Part shown: positions 34,182 to 43,900 of the stretch, piece after piece | Numbering within the stretch: position 1 is the stretch's first letter | Layout: each line of letters opens with the position of its first letter | DNA from: CAWELS01 sp964468205 | GTDB lineage: Bacteria > Acidobacteriota > Terriglobia > Bryobacterales > Bryobacteraceae | NCBI GenBank assembly: GCA_964468205.1 | Contig: CAYXVG010000041.1 | Location: 4,044 to 68,043, forward strand | Direction of reading: 5' to 3' | Length of the DNA: 64,000 bases | Program-made: the position numbers and the translations under genes | Notes under the pieces: generated by a model | The model's database searches: none | The model's input: the letters and a program-made list of their open reading frames with translations, nothing else | Told to the model about the DNA's origin: nothing

Positions 34182-34264
34182 ACGCCCCGCCACCACGCGC
34201 GGCCAAGCCGCGGTATCATGTCTCTCAACACGCCAACTCCTTTTCACAGGGGATAGAAAACAGA

Positions 34265-36346
34265 ATGAAGCGCCTGCTGAAGATTGGAATCTGGATTGCA
34301 ATCGCGATTCTGGGAGCCGCCTCGCTTGGAGGCATCGCGCTTAGCCAGGGCGAGAACATCAACAGCGTTTGGCTGGTGATCGCCGCCACCTGCACCTTTC
34401 TGGTGGCCTACCGCTTCTACCATTCCTGGATCGCCGCCAGGGTTCTCGCGCTGGACGACCAGCGCGCCACCCCGGCCGAACGCCTCGACGACGGTCACGA
34501 CTACGAACCCACCCACAAGTGGATCGTCTTCGGCCACCACTTCGCCGCCATCGCCGGCCCCGGCCCCCTCGTCGGCCCCGTGCTCGCGGCCCAGTTCGGC
34601 TATCTCCCCGGAGTTCTTTGGATCATCGTCGGCGCGGCCCTCGGCGGCGCCGTCCACGACCTTATCATTCTCGGCGCCTCCATCCGCCGCGACGGCCGCT
34701 CTATCGGCGAAATGGCCCGCGAGGAAATTGGCAAGGTGGGCGGCTACATCGCCATGGTCACCGTCCTGCTGATCATGATCATTCTCCTGGCCGTCATCGC
34801 TTTGGTGGTGGTAAACGCCCTGCGCGACAGCCCCTGGGGAACCTTCACCATCGCCGCCACCATGCCCATCGCCATCCTGATGGGCCTCTACCTCCGCTTC
34901 TGGCGCAAAGGAAAGGTGCTGGAAGTTTCCATCCTGGGCTTCCTGCTGGTTCTGCTCGCCATCTTCGGCGGCGAATGGGTTTCCAAGGACCCGACGCTCG
35001 CCTCCTGGTTCACCCTCTCCGGCGTCACCCTCGCTTTCGCCATCATCATCTACGGCTTCTTCGCGAGCGCCCTTCCGGTGTGGCTACTGCTCGCGCCGCG
35101 CGACTACCTGAGCACCTTCGTGAAGCTTGGCGTCGCGTTCTTGCTCGCCCTCGGCATCCTCGCCGTCCGTCCCGAGATGCAGCTACCCGCCGTCACGCAG
35201 TTCATCGACGGCACCGGCCCCGTCTTCGCCGGCGCTCTCTTCCCCTTCTGTTTCATCACCATCGGCTGCGGCGCTTTCTCCGGTTTCCACTCCCTCATCT
35301 CATCCGGAACCACGCCGAAGATGCTGGCCAAGGAAAAACACGCGCTGGTGGTCGGCTCTGGCGGAATGCTCGCCGAAGGAGTGGTCGCCACGCTCGCACT
35401 CATCTCCGCCGCCGTCCTGCAACCCGGCGTCTACTTTGCCGTGAACTCCCCGGCCGCGCTCACCGGCGATACGCCCGCCGCCGCCGCCGCCGCCATCACG
35501 TCATGGGGCTACGCGGTCACCCCCGCCGACATGCAGACCCTCGCGGATCAAGTCGGAGAATCCACCCTCTTCCACCGCACCGGCGGCGCCCCCTCGCTCG
35601 CCCTCGGCATGGCTCAAGTCTTCGCCAGCTCCGGACTCGGGCGCGGCCTGCTCGGATTCTGGTACCACTTCGCCATCATGTTCGAGGCGCTCTTCATCCT
35701 CACCATCATTGACGCTGGAACCCGCGTCGGCCGCTTCATGCTCCAGGATCTGCTCGGCAACTTCTACAAGCCACTCGGCCGAACCGGCTGGATGCCCGGC
35801 GTCATCGGGTCCAGCGCCTTCATTGTCATCGCCTGGGGTTACTTCCTCTATCAGGGAGTCCTCGACCCGTACGGCGGAGTCAACTCGCTGTGGCCGATGT
35901 TCGGCATCGCCAACCAACTCCTCGGCGTCGTTGCCCTCGCCGTGGGAACAACCATAATCCTCAAGAAGCACGGGCCAAAGTTCATCTGGATCACCCTGAT
36001 GCCCATGGCCTGGATCGTGTCAGTCACCTACACCGCCGCTTACCAGAAGGTCTTCTCGCCAGATCCCCGGCTCGGCTTCCTTTCCCAGGCCGCGGAACTG
36101 AATGCAACGCTCGCTGCTCTCACTGGGGAGCAACTCGCACAGGCCGAACGCCTGATCTTCAACGCCAACCTGAACGCCTTCGTCTGCGGCTTGTTCATCG
36201 TACTGGTTTCCGCTATTTTGATCGATTCCTTCCGCGTCTGGGCAGGTCTCATCCGCGGCACCCGTTCCCGGGAGTTGAACGAAACTCCGTTCGTTTCCTC
36301 CGAACTGATCCCTGGCGTCAGCGAGAAATACGGATACGGCGACTAA
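34265..36346 (+). CDS. cstA: Carbon starvation protein A, peptide/pyruvate transporter family
   Basis: A 693-residue inner-membrane protein, the usual CstA length (about 700), with some 16-18 spans. It has the conserved YEPTHKWIVFGHHFAAIAGPGPLVGPVLAAQFGYLPG, the GGAVHDLIILGASIRRDGRS loop, and FCFITIGCGAFSGFHSLISSGTTPK. CstA-type proteins import peptides or pyruvate on carbon limitation. The ATG at 34265 is preceded by AGGGG; an upstream extension would overlap the glycosyltransferase gene. A 7-base stem-loop follows the stop. I see no CRP-type site. Confidence 0.95.
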   Translation: MKRLLKIGIWIAIAILGAASLGGIALSQGENINSVWLVIAATCTFLVAYRFYHSWIAARVLALDDQRATPAERLDDGHDYEPTHKWIVFGHHFAAIAGPGPLVGPVLAAQFGYLPGVLWIIVGAALGGAVHDLIILGASIRRDGRSIGEMAREEIGKVGGYIAMVTVLLIMIILLAVIALVVVNALRDSPWGTFTIAATMPIAILMGLYLRFWRKGKVLEVSILGFLLVLLAIFGGEWVSKDPTLASWFTLSGVTLAFAIIIYGFFASALPVWLLLAPRDYLSTFVKLGVAFLLALGILAVRPEMQLPAVTQFIDGTGPVFAGALFPFCFITIGCGAFSGFHSLISSGTTPKMLAKEKHALVVGSGGMLAEGVVATLALISAAVLQPGVYFAVNSPAALTGDTPAAAAAAITSWGYAVTPADMQTLADQVGESTLFHRTGGAPSLALGMAQVFASSGLGRGLLGFWYHFAIMFEALFILTIIDAGTRVGRFMLQDLLGNFYKPLGRTGWMPGVIGSSAFIVIAWGYFLYQGVLDPYGGVNSLWPMFGIANQLLGVVALAVGTTIILKKHGPKFIWITLMPMAWIVSVTYTAAYQKVFSPDPRLGFLSQAAELNATLAALTGEQLAQAERLIFNANLNAFVCGLFIVLVSAILIDSFRVWAGLIRGTRSRELNETPFVSSELIPGVSEKYGYGD

Positions 36347-36380
36347 GACCTGAAGCAGAACTGGCTTTCTCGCTGTCAAC

Positions 36381-36398
36381 GCCGTCTGGCAAGACGGC
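36381..36398. terminator. Stem-loop between convergent cstA and brkB-type genes
   Basis: GCCGTCT (36381-36387) and AGACGGC (36392-36398) pair perfectly around a GGCA loop. No T-run follows on either strand, so termination is inferred from position between converging genes. Confidence 0.45.
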
Positions 36399-36404
36399 AA
36401 TTGA

Positions 36405-37256
36405 TCATCGGCCATACGACTCTCGCTCCCGCCGCCGGGCGTACACCTTGGTGAACTCGGCCCCCACGAAAAACACCATCGCCGAGTAATAGACCCAGAG
36501 CAGGAGCGCGAATAACGACCCCGCCGCACCGTAAGCCGACGCCGACGTTCCGTAGCTCAAATAGACTCCAATCAAATAGAGCCCCGCGTTGAACATGAAT
36601 GCGGTGACGCCGGCCCCCACCCAGAGATCGCGCCAGTCGATCTTAACATCCGGCGCTATCCGGAACACCAAGGCAAAAAGAACGGTCGCCACAATCAGGA
36701 ATATGACCAACTCTCCCGTTTGAATCAGCCAGACCGGGGTGGAAAAGCGCTCGCCCAGCCATTCTGACGCGACCGACACCACCGTGCTGGCAATGATCGA
36801 GACAAGCAACAAGATACCGATGGCAAACAGGCCTAGAATAGACATCAATCGCTGTTTGAGAAATCCCAGTACCGGCTGGCCCTCGTTCGGCTTGATGCCC
36901 CAGATCTGGTTCAGCGCTGTCTGCAGGTGTACAAAAGCCATGCTCCCGGCTAACAGCACGGAGCCGATGCCGAGCGCTGTCGCCAAGGGGAAACTGTCGC
37001 GCGTCTCGGTCACGACGTTTCGCACCAGGTCAGCCATTTCCTGGTTGAAGAGTTGCGACACCTGGCCGGCCAACTCTTCACTCGCCGCCTCCCGGCCAAA
37101 GACAAACCCCGCGACCCCAACCGCCAGCACCAGCATGGGAGCCAGCGAAAATACGGTATAGAATGCGTGGGCCGCCGCCAGTTGGGTTACCCTGTCGTCT
37201 AGCGCCTCCTGGACGGTCTGCTTGACAATTCCTGAAACAGCTTTGGCTCGTCGCAA
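36405..37256 (-). CDS. YihY/BrkB-family membrane protein
   Basis: A 283-residue protein with six transmembrane segments and the family features LAAAHAFYTVFSLAPMLVLAVG, a conserved Trp in ALNQIWGI, RIAPDVKIDWRDLWVGAGVTAFMFNAGLYLIGVYLS, and the C-terminal GAAGSLFALLLWVYYSAMVFFVGAEFTKVYA. The family (called virulence factor BrkB or 'ribonuclease BN' in older records) has no settled function; the old RNase name is known to be a mistake. It is divergent from the TPR gene. Confidence 0.93.
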   Translation of the reverse strand: MRRAKAVSGIVKQTVQEALDDRVTQLAAAHAFYTVFSLAPMLVLAVGVAGFVFGREAASEELAGQVSQLFNQEMADLVRNVVTETRDSFPLATALGIGSVLLAGSMAFVHLQTALNQIWGIKPNEGQPVLGFLKQRLMSILGLFAIGILLLVSIIASTVVSVASEWLGERFSTPVWLIQTGELVIFLIVATVLFALVFRIAPDVKIDWRDLWVGAGVTAFMFNAGLYLIGVYLSYGTSASAYGAAGSLFALLLWVYYSAMVFFVGAEFTKVYARRRERESYGR

Positions 37257-37296
37257 ATCTAACTATAAGGTTACCGAGATTTGGAGGATTCGACGA

Positions 37297-37920
37297 ATGG
37301 ATAAGCTAAGCTGTTGGAAACTCATGTGCGCCGTGCTTTTGGTTGCCCCGCTGGTCGGAGCAGACCTCCAGCACGCCAAAAGCCTCTACGAGCAGAAAAA
37401 GTACCAACAGGCCGCTCAGGAACTGAAGCCCCTGGTAGAGGAAACTCCGGCCCTCCGGGAAGCTCGGTACTACCTTGCTCTGAGCCTGATTGAACTCAAC
37501 CGCTTCGATGAGGCGCAAGTCCAACTTGATGCTATCGCGGACGCAGAGGAGAGTGCTCCCGGAAAAGCCGATATGAATGTCGCCCGAGCCCGCATCTCGC
37601 TGGCGCGTAAGAATTACGCCGCGGCCGTCCCTCCACTGAACGAGGCAATCGAGCACAATCCGGATCACGTTCAGGCGCGCATGCTCCGGGCGGAGACCGA
37701 ACTCCACCAGAAGAATTACAAGACTGTTGTCGAAGACGCCGAAAGGGTGATCGCTCTCGAACCTGACAAGGCCTACGCCTACTACTACGCTGGGATCGCC
37801 TATAGCAACCTCGGCCGGCCCGACAAAATGGCCGACTATTTCATGAACTTCCTGAAGCTTGCCCCCGATGCACCCGAGGCGCCGAAGATCCAATCGCTGC
37901 TTAAGAGCCTGAGGCGCTAA
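37297..37920 (+). CDS. Exported TPR protein upstream of the TamB-Omp85 fusion
   Basis: A 207-residue protein with an N-terminal signal sequence (LMCAVLLVAPLVGA) and four to five tetratricopeptide repeats. Repeats are visible at AKSLYEQKKYQQAAQELKPL, ARYYLALSLIELNRFDEAQVQLDAI, ARARISLARKNYAAAVPPLNEAIEHNPD, ARMLRAETELHQKNYKTVVEDAERVIALEPD and AYYYAGIAYSNLGR. The ATG at 37297 has a strong GGAGG at 37283-37287. It lies 70 bases upstream of the fusion gene on the same strand, as BamD- or BamB-like helper proteins often accompany Omp85 genes; that role here is inference. Confidence 0.85.
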   Translation: MDKLSCWKLMCAVLLVAPLVGADLQHAKSLYEQKKYQQAAQELKPLVEETPALREARYYLALSLIELNRFDEAQVQLDAIADAEESAPGKADMNVARARISLARKNYAAAVPPLNEAIEHNPDHVQARMLRAETELHQKNYKTVVEDAERVIALEPDKAYAYYYAGIAYSNLGRPDKMADYFMNFLKLAPDAPEAPKIQSLLKSLRR

Positions 37921-37940
37921 ACTCCAGTCGAGGGCCCGCC

Positions 37941-37994
37941 ATGCCTGAATACTATCCAATCCTGACCGCGGGCGAGAAGTCGAAAACTCCGTGA
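37941..37994 (+). CDS. Possible 17-residue leader ORF
   Basis: ATG at 37941 opens MPEYYPILTAGEKSKTP and stops with TGA at 37992-37994, which overlaps the GTG start of the fusion gene (GTGA). It is short enough to arise by chance and has no clear ribosome site. If translated it would couple the start of the giant gene to an upstream reading event. Confidence 0.3.
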   Translation: MPEYYPILTAGEKSKTP

Positions 37995-40900
37995 AGCTCA
38001 TTCTTGCCAGCATTGCCGGTTTGCTCATCGTGCTGTTGCTGGCGATGCTGCACACCAGGCCGGCGCGCGAACGAGTGCTTCGTCTCGCCCAGCAGGAGCT
38101 GGAAGCCCGGCAAAACATTGAACTCGGAGCAGACACTATCGACTACAATCTGCTGGCCCTCTCCGCGCAACTCACAAACGTTTCGCTCCGCGTGAAAGCC
38201 GCAGGCAATCCGCCGCCTTTCCTTCAGGCCGATTCGATTGCCGTGAACTTCGACATCACCCGGTTGCCCTTCGGCGCCATCACCATTAAAGAGGCGGCCG
38301 CTCGGGGCCTCGAACTCCACATCGTGCAAGGCCCCGGTGAGGAAACCAATCTGCCTTCCGGCGAAAAGGAAGAACAACCAGAAGAAGAGGAAACGGAGGG
38401 TCCCGGCCTCCAGTTCATCGTCGAGCAATTGCGCATCCCGGGGGCCTCGGTCCGCTACGAAAATCGCGGGCAGGAGGCCGTTCTCGAACTCCCCGCCTGG
38501 GACCTGAGTATCGACGGCGATGCGGATTCGCTGGTACACCGGCTGCGCTTCGAGACCACCCGGGCCGGCTCGCTCGATATCGCTGGCGCCGGCGCCCCCT
38601 TGAACCACGTGCGTCTGGCTGTGAATCTCGACCCGCAGGGCGCGGCCATCGACGAGGCTCTGGTAGAGACCGGTGGATCCCGGGTCGAAGTTTCCGGAAA
38701 CGTCACAAACTGGGATGACCTCGCGCTCGGATTATCCGCGCAAATCAGCGTCGATCTGGAAGAGGCGGGGCGCCTGGCGGACCTCGACCCTCTACCATCT
38801 GGCAGCCTCAATGCAAGCGTGAAAGTATCGGGCCGGGCCGATAGCCCCCAAGTCGAGACCTCGCTCAGCGGTGACGGCCTCCAGTGGCGGAGCATCCGCA
38901 ATGTGCAGCTTGCCGCCGAGCTCGGCTGGGACTCCGGTTCGGAACAACTCACCGTCAACGGCCTCGATATTCAGTCGAACGCCGGCTCCATCACCGCGGA
39001 CGCCCGCCTCGCCCTCGCCGAACAGGGGGGCGAAAGCCGCTTGAACGCACGCCTCCGCAGCATCGACCTCGCCGCTCTCGGCCGCGAACTGGACTGGCCG
39101 GTCCTCATCGCCAGCCGCCTCAACAGCTCGGTCGATGCGAACTGGCCAGGCGTGGAATGGAAATCCGCATCCGGCAAAGCAAATGGCAGCCTCGTAGCGA
39201 CGATCGAGGAGCCCGCCGCGGACCGGCTGCCGGTCACGGGACGCTTTTCCGCTTCTGGCTCCGCCGGAGACCTGGCGCTGAACATCTCTGAGCTGTCCAC
39301 TCTCGGCTCCCGTTGGAGCGGATCCGTCAGCCTCGCCGAATTCGAACGCCTCGGCGGTGCGCTCGAGGCCGGCATCGACACAGCGGTCTTGAACCCGCAA
39401 CTCGCGGCGTTCCTCGGTGGCGAACGCGACTGGCCCGAAACGGCGGGCACGGTGCAACTCAGCGTTGCTCTGGATGGCACTCTGGAGCAGCCTGCCGTCA
39501 CCACGCGACTCTCCGCCCCCAATCTCGAGGTCGGTGAGTTGGATGGCGTCAATGTCGCCCTGAACGGCCTTTATACCCCGGATGCTTTTACCCTTGACGA
39601 TCTGTCGGTCGCCTGGCGCGGCCAGGAACTCACCGCTAGCGGTTCCGCCGGACTCTCGGAAAGCAACCCGAATCTCGCGCTCGAGGCGAGCCTCGATAGC
39701 TGGAACATCGAATCGGTGCTCGCCGGCCTCGAAATCGATATCCCCGCCAGCGGAGCCTTCAGCGCCGAAGCTTCCATCAGTGGCACCCGGGCAGCGCCCG
39801 CCGCCGCGCTATCCCTCAACGCTGAGAATCTCGCCGCGTACGGCGAGGAATTCGGCCGGTTCACTGCCGCCGCCCGCTACCAAGGCGGAATCGCCGAACT
39901 CGAATCCGCCCGCCTCGATACCCCGGACGGAGGCAGACTCGATGTCTCCGGCAGATACGACACGGACGCGAAGACCTACCAAGCGGACCTGCGCGGCGAC
40001 AACGTGAAGCTGGACACTTTGACCCTTCCTGGCGAGACGCCGTTCAGCGGTACGCTGTCGCTCTCCGCTAGCGGATCCGGCTCCGTCGATGAGCCGCGTC
40101 TCGAAGTTAAGCTGGACGCCGAAGAGCTGTCCCTGGCCGGACGCGCGGTGGGCGCCCTCAGCCTGGAATCGTCACTCGATGGAGATACCAACACGGCGCA
40201 GTTCCGCGCCCCCGGACTCGCCGTACGCGCGGCCGCCACTACCCGCCTGAACGACCCATACGACACCGAGTTCACCTTCGAAGCCCGCAATACGGACATC
40301 TCGGCGCTAGCCATCGAGGGGCCCCGCGGCAAACCCATCGCCGGCCGCATTACCGCTGCCGTCGAAGGCGCGGCTCCGCTGTCGGACTTCCTCGCCGGGC
40401 GCATCAACGCCACAGTAGAAAAACTCAGCCTGGAAACAGCGGGAAGCGAGTTACACACCGCGTCCCCGTTGCGGGCGCGCCTGGAAAACCGTGTCCTGCA
40501 TCTCGACTCCGTATCCCTGGCCACTGGCGAGTCTACCGTTTCCGCCTCCGGCTCCCTCCCCATTAAGGACCCTAGCGGGGACCGGGAAGTGCGTGTCACG
40601 GGTGATCTCAAAATCGCCGATATCCTCGCCTTCGCTGATACACCCGAAGATCTCGACCTCTCCGGCGAAATCCAACTCGGCGGCTCCATCGCCGGGAGTC
40701 TGAATGAACCTCTGCCGAAGCTGGAGGTTAGTCTCACCGGTGGCAATTTGAACCACGCCTCTCTGAACGAGCCTCTTTCGGACATTGAGGCCGCTCTCGC
40801 CTATGACGCCGGCCTCCTTCGCGTTGAAGACTTCCGGGCCACTCTGGGCTCCGCGTCACTCGAAGCGTCCGGCGTGGCGCCGCTCTCCGAAGACCAGCGC

Positions 40901-43900
40901 GGCGAGCCCGCCCGCATCGAAGCCAGGCTTAACGAGTTCTCGCTCGGCAGTCTTGCAGACGTCCCGGAGCAATTAACCGGAACGGTCAGTCTCCGCGTCA
41001 GCGCCGAAACGCCTGACCTTGCGCACCTCGAGAGTCTGCGCGCCGAGGCAGTCTTCGAGAAGCTTCAGGTCGCCGCATCCGGGCTCAATCTCGAACAGCC
41101 GGAACCCTCCCGCATTCAGGTCCGGAGCGGTATCGCCACCATTGAAAATCTGGCTCTCGCCGGTCCCGAGACAGACTTCTCAGTCACGGGACAAGCAAGC
41201 CTGCTCGAGGATGGCGAGATCAATGTTTCGCTCGATGGTGCGCTCGATGCCGCCATAGTCTCGCTTTTCGCCGAGGATATTCAGGCCGCCGGCCCGGTCC
41301 GTCTGGAGTTATCCGCAACGGGTAAGACCAGAAGTCCGGACGTCGCGGGCTTCCTTGAGCTCAAAGAAGGCCAGATCGCTGCCGCCGGCCAGGACGTCAC
41401 CGCCGAAAACCTTGACGTCCGCCTCGATTTCACGCCGGAGATGCTGACCATCAGCCGCTTCTCCGGGATGCTGAACGGCGGTCCCATGAGCGCTTCCGGG
41501 CAGATCCCGCTTAAGGAGGAGCGGAGGGAAGACCTGCGTCTCGGCCTCGCGCTCCGAAACGGATTCTTCAACATTCCCGATGGTCTGCAGACACAGGTCT
41601 GGGCGACGCTCATGCTACAGCCCGCCGACGACGAGTTCGAGCTCGGCGGCAAGATTAAAATCCTCGACGGCAGCTACCGTGAACCATTGGAAATTCAGGG
41701 ACAGTTCATCGACTTTCTCAGCCGCCCCAGCTTCGAGATGCCCCCCGAACGGAGTGAGTTGCTCGAGAAACTCAACTTCAACATCGAGGTGGAGACTCAC
41801 AATCCGGTAGTTGTGGATAACAACCTGATGGAGCTCTCCCTCGAATCCGATCTTCGCATCACAGGCAACTACTACCAACCTGGCATGACCGGCCGCCTCA
41901 CTCTGCAAGAGGGGGGCAAACTCCACTTGAACGAACGGCGCTACTTCATCGAGCGCGGCGTGGTCACCTTCGTCAATGAAAGAAGTATCGAGCCGGACCT
42001 TGACATCCTCGCCCGCACCGACGCCGCCAATTACGAAATCACGCTCCGCCTCTCCGGTGGCGCTGACGACTACTCCGCCACGTTCACCTCGGATCCCCCT
42101 CTGCCGGAGCCCGACATTATCTCCGTCCTCCTCACCGGCCGCACGCTCGACCAGTCGCGCGGCGCCGAACTCAATATCGCCACCGAACAGGCGCTCTCCT
42201 ATGTTTCCGGCCGCGCCGCTTCGCGTATTTCCCGGGCGGCGGAAAAGGGGCTCGGCTTTACCAGCGTACGCATCCAGCCGGAACTCGTGGCCCGCGATTC
42301 GGACCCCGGCGCGCGCCTCACCGTCGGCCAGGACATCACGAATGACCTTCGCTTCGTCTACTCGATGAACCTCGTCGATCCAGCCGACCAGATCCAGATC
42401 CTCGAGTACGACTTCTTCAAGGGATTCCTCGGCCGGGGAACCCGGCAGGACGATAACACCGTCCGCTTCGACGTTGAACACGGACTGCAATGGGGTGGCC
42501 CCCCCCTGGAAGAAGAGGACACCGCCGCGGCTCAAAAGGATCTTCGGATCGGCGAGATCCGCCTAATGGGAGATCCCGCCCTGCCCGAGAGCGAGATCCG
42601 CGGCAAACTCAAACTCGAAAGCGGCGACGAGTATAGTTTCTTCGAATCACAAAACAGAATCGAGAAGCTCCGCGACTACTATCGGAAGCAGGACTACCTC
42701 GAAGCCACCGTCCGCGCGCGCCGGGAGATTCAAGCCGAGACCGTCGACATCGAAGTCGAGATCGCAGCCGGACCCAGGGTCGAGTTTGTCTTTGAGGGTT
42801 TCGATGCGCCCGGGGAACTCCGAAAAAGAGTCCGCCGCCTCTGGCAAGATGGCTTCATTGAGTCCCAGCGGCTGCGCGAGTCGCGGGAAGCCGTGGAGGT
42901 CCGCCTCTTTCGGGAGAACTACCTCAAACCTTCCATCGAGATAGACGTTAGCGAGCCGTCACCGGACCGCAAACGTGTGCTCTTCGATGTAGATGCGGGG
43001 ATCAAATATGGCGATGTCGAGATTGTATTTCCAGGTGCGGAGGCGATCGACGAGGACGAGTTGCTCGCCCTCGTTAACGAAGTCGATCGTCGCGATAAGC
43101 TCCGCGATGAGCCTGGCGAGATCACCAAAATGCTTGAGGAATACTACCGGCAGCAAGGCTTCCTGGCCGCCGAGGTGGCCGAGCCGGAGTTCGAGTACGA
43201 CGACGCGAACCGTTCCGCCCGCATTGTTGTCGCCGTGAAGGAAGGGGCCGCCTTCAATGTCGGCGAGATTGCTTTCGAGGGCAACGAAGGGTTTAACCGC
43301 GAACGGTTGCTCGAAACCGCCTTCCTGAAGTCTGGCGCGGAGTACAGCAAAGAGTGGATGGACACATGGCTTTCCCGCCTGGAGGAGTTGTACTGGACCA
43401 ACGGCTATAACGACCTGCAGATCGAATACGCGCTCACGGAACGGGATGATGCCACCGTGGATCTTAACTTCCGCTTCCAGGAAGGGCGGCAAGGAGTGGT
43501 CGAGACGGTCGACGTCGACGGCGCCTACAATACGTCGGAAAAGCTCGCGCGCGGCCAGGTGAAGCTCTCGAGCGGAGACGTGCTCAACTACCGGGAGACG
43601 ATCGATTCCCGCCGGGACCTCTACCAGCTCGGGGCCTACTCGCTTGTCGATCTGGAACCCCAGCGCCTGACGCCGGACGAAATGACCGGCAAACTACCCA
43701 TCCGGCTCCGAGTGAGTTTACGAGAAAGAAAACCGTTCTCGGTCCGCTACGGCCTCTCCTACGATTCCGAGCGCGGCCCCGGGTTTATCACCGACCTCGC
43801 CTTGCGCAACAAACTCGGCGCCGCCCGCGTCCTCGGCGGCCGCATTCGCTACGACTCCGAGTTCCGCGAGGCCCGCGGCTTCTTCACGCAGCCCGTCCTG

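Noticed and set aside
34369..35712. A 447-codon frame inside cstA on the same strand
   Set aside because: Composition is dominated by Arg, His and Pro, as expected from a +1 reading of a GC-rich membrane-protein gene.
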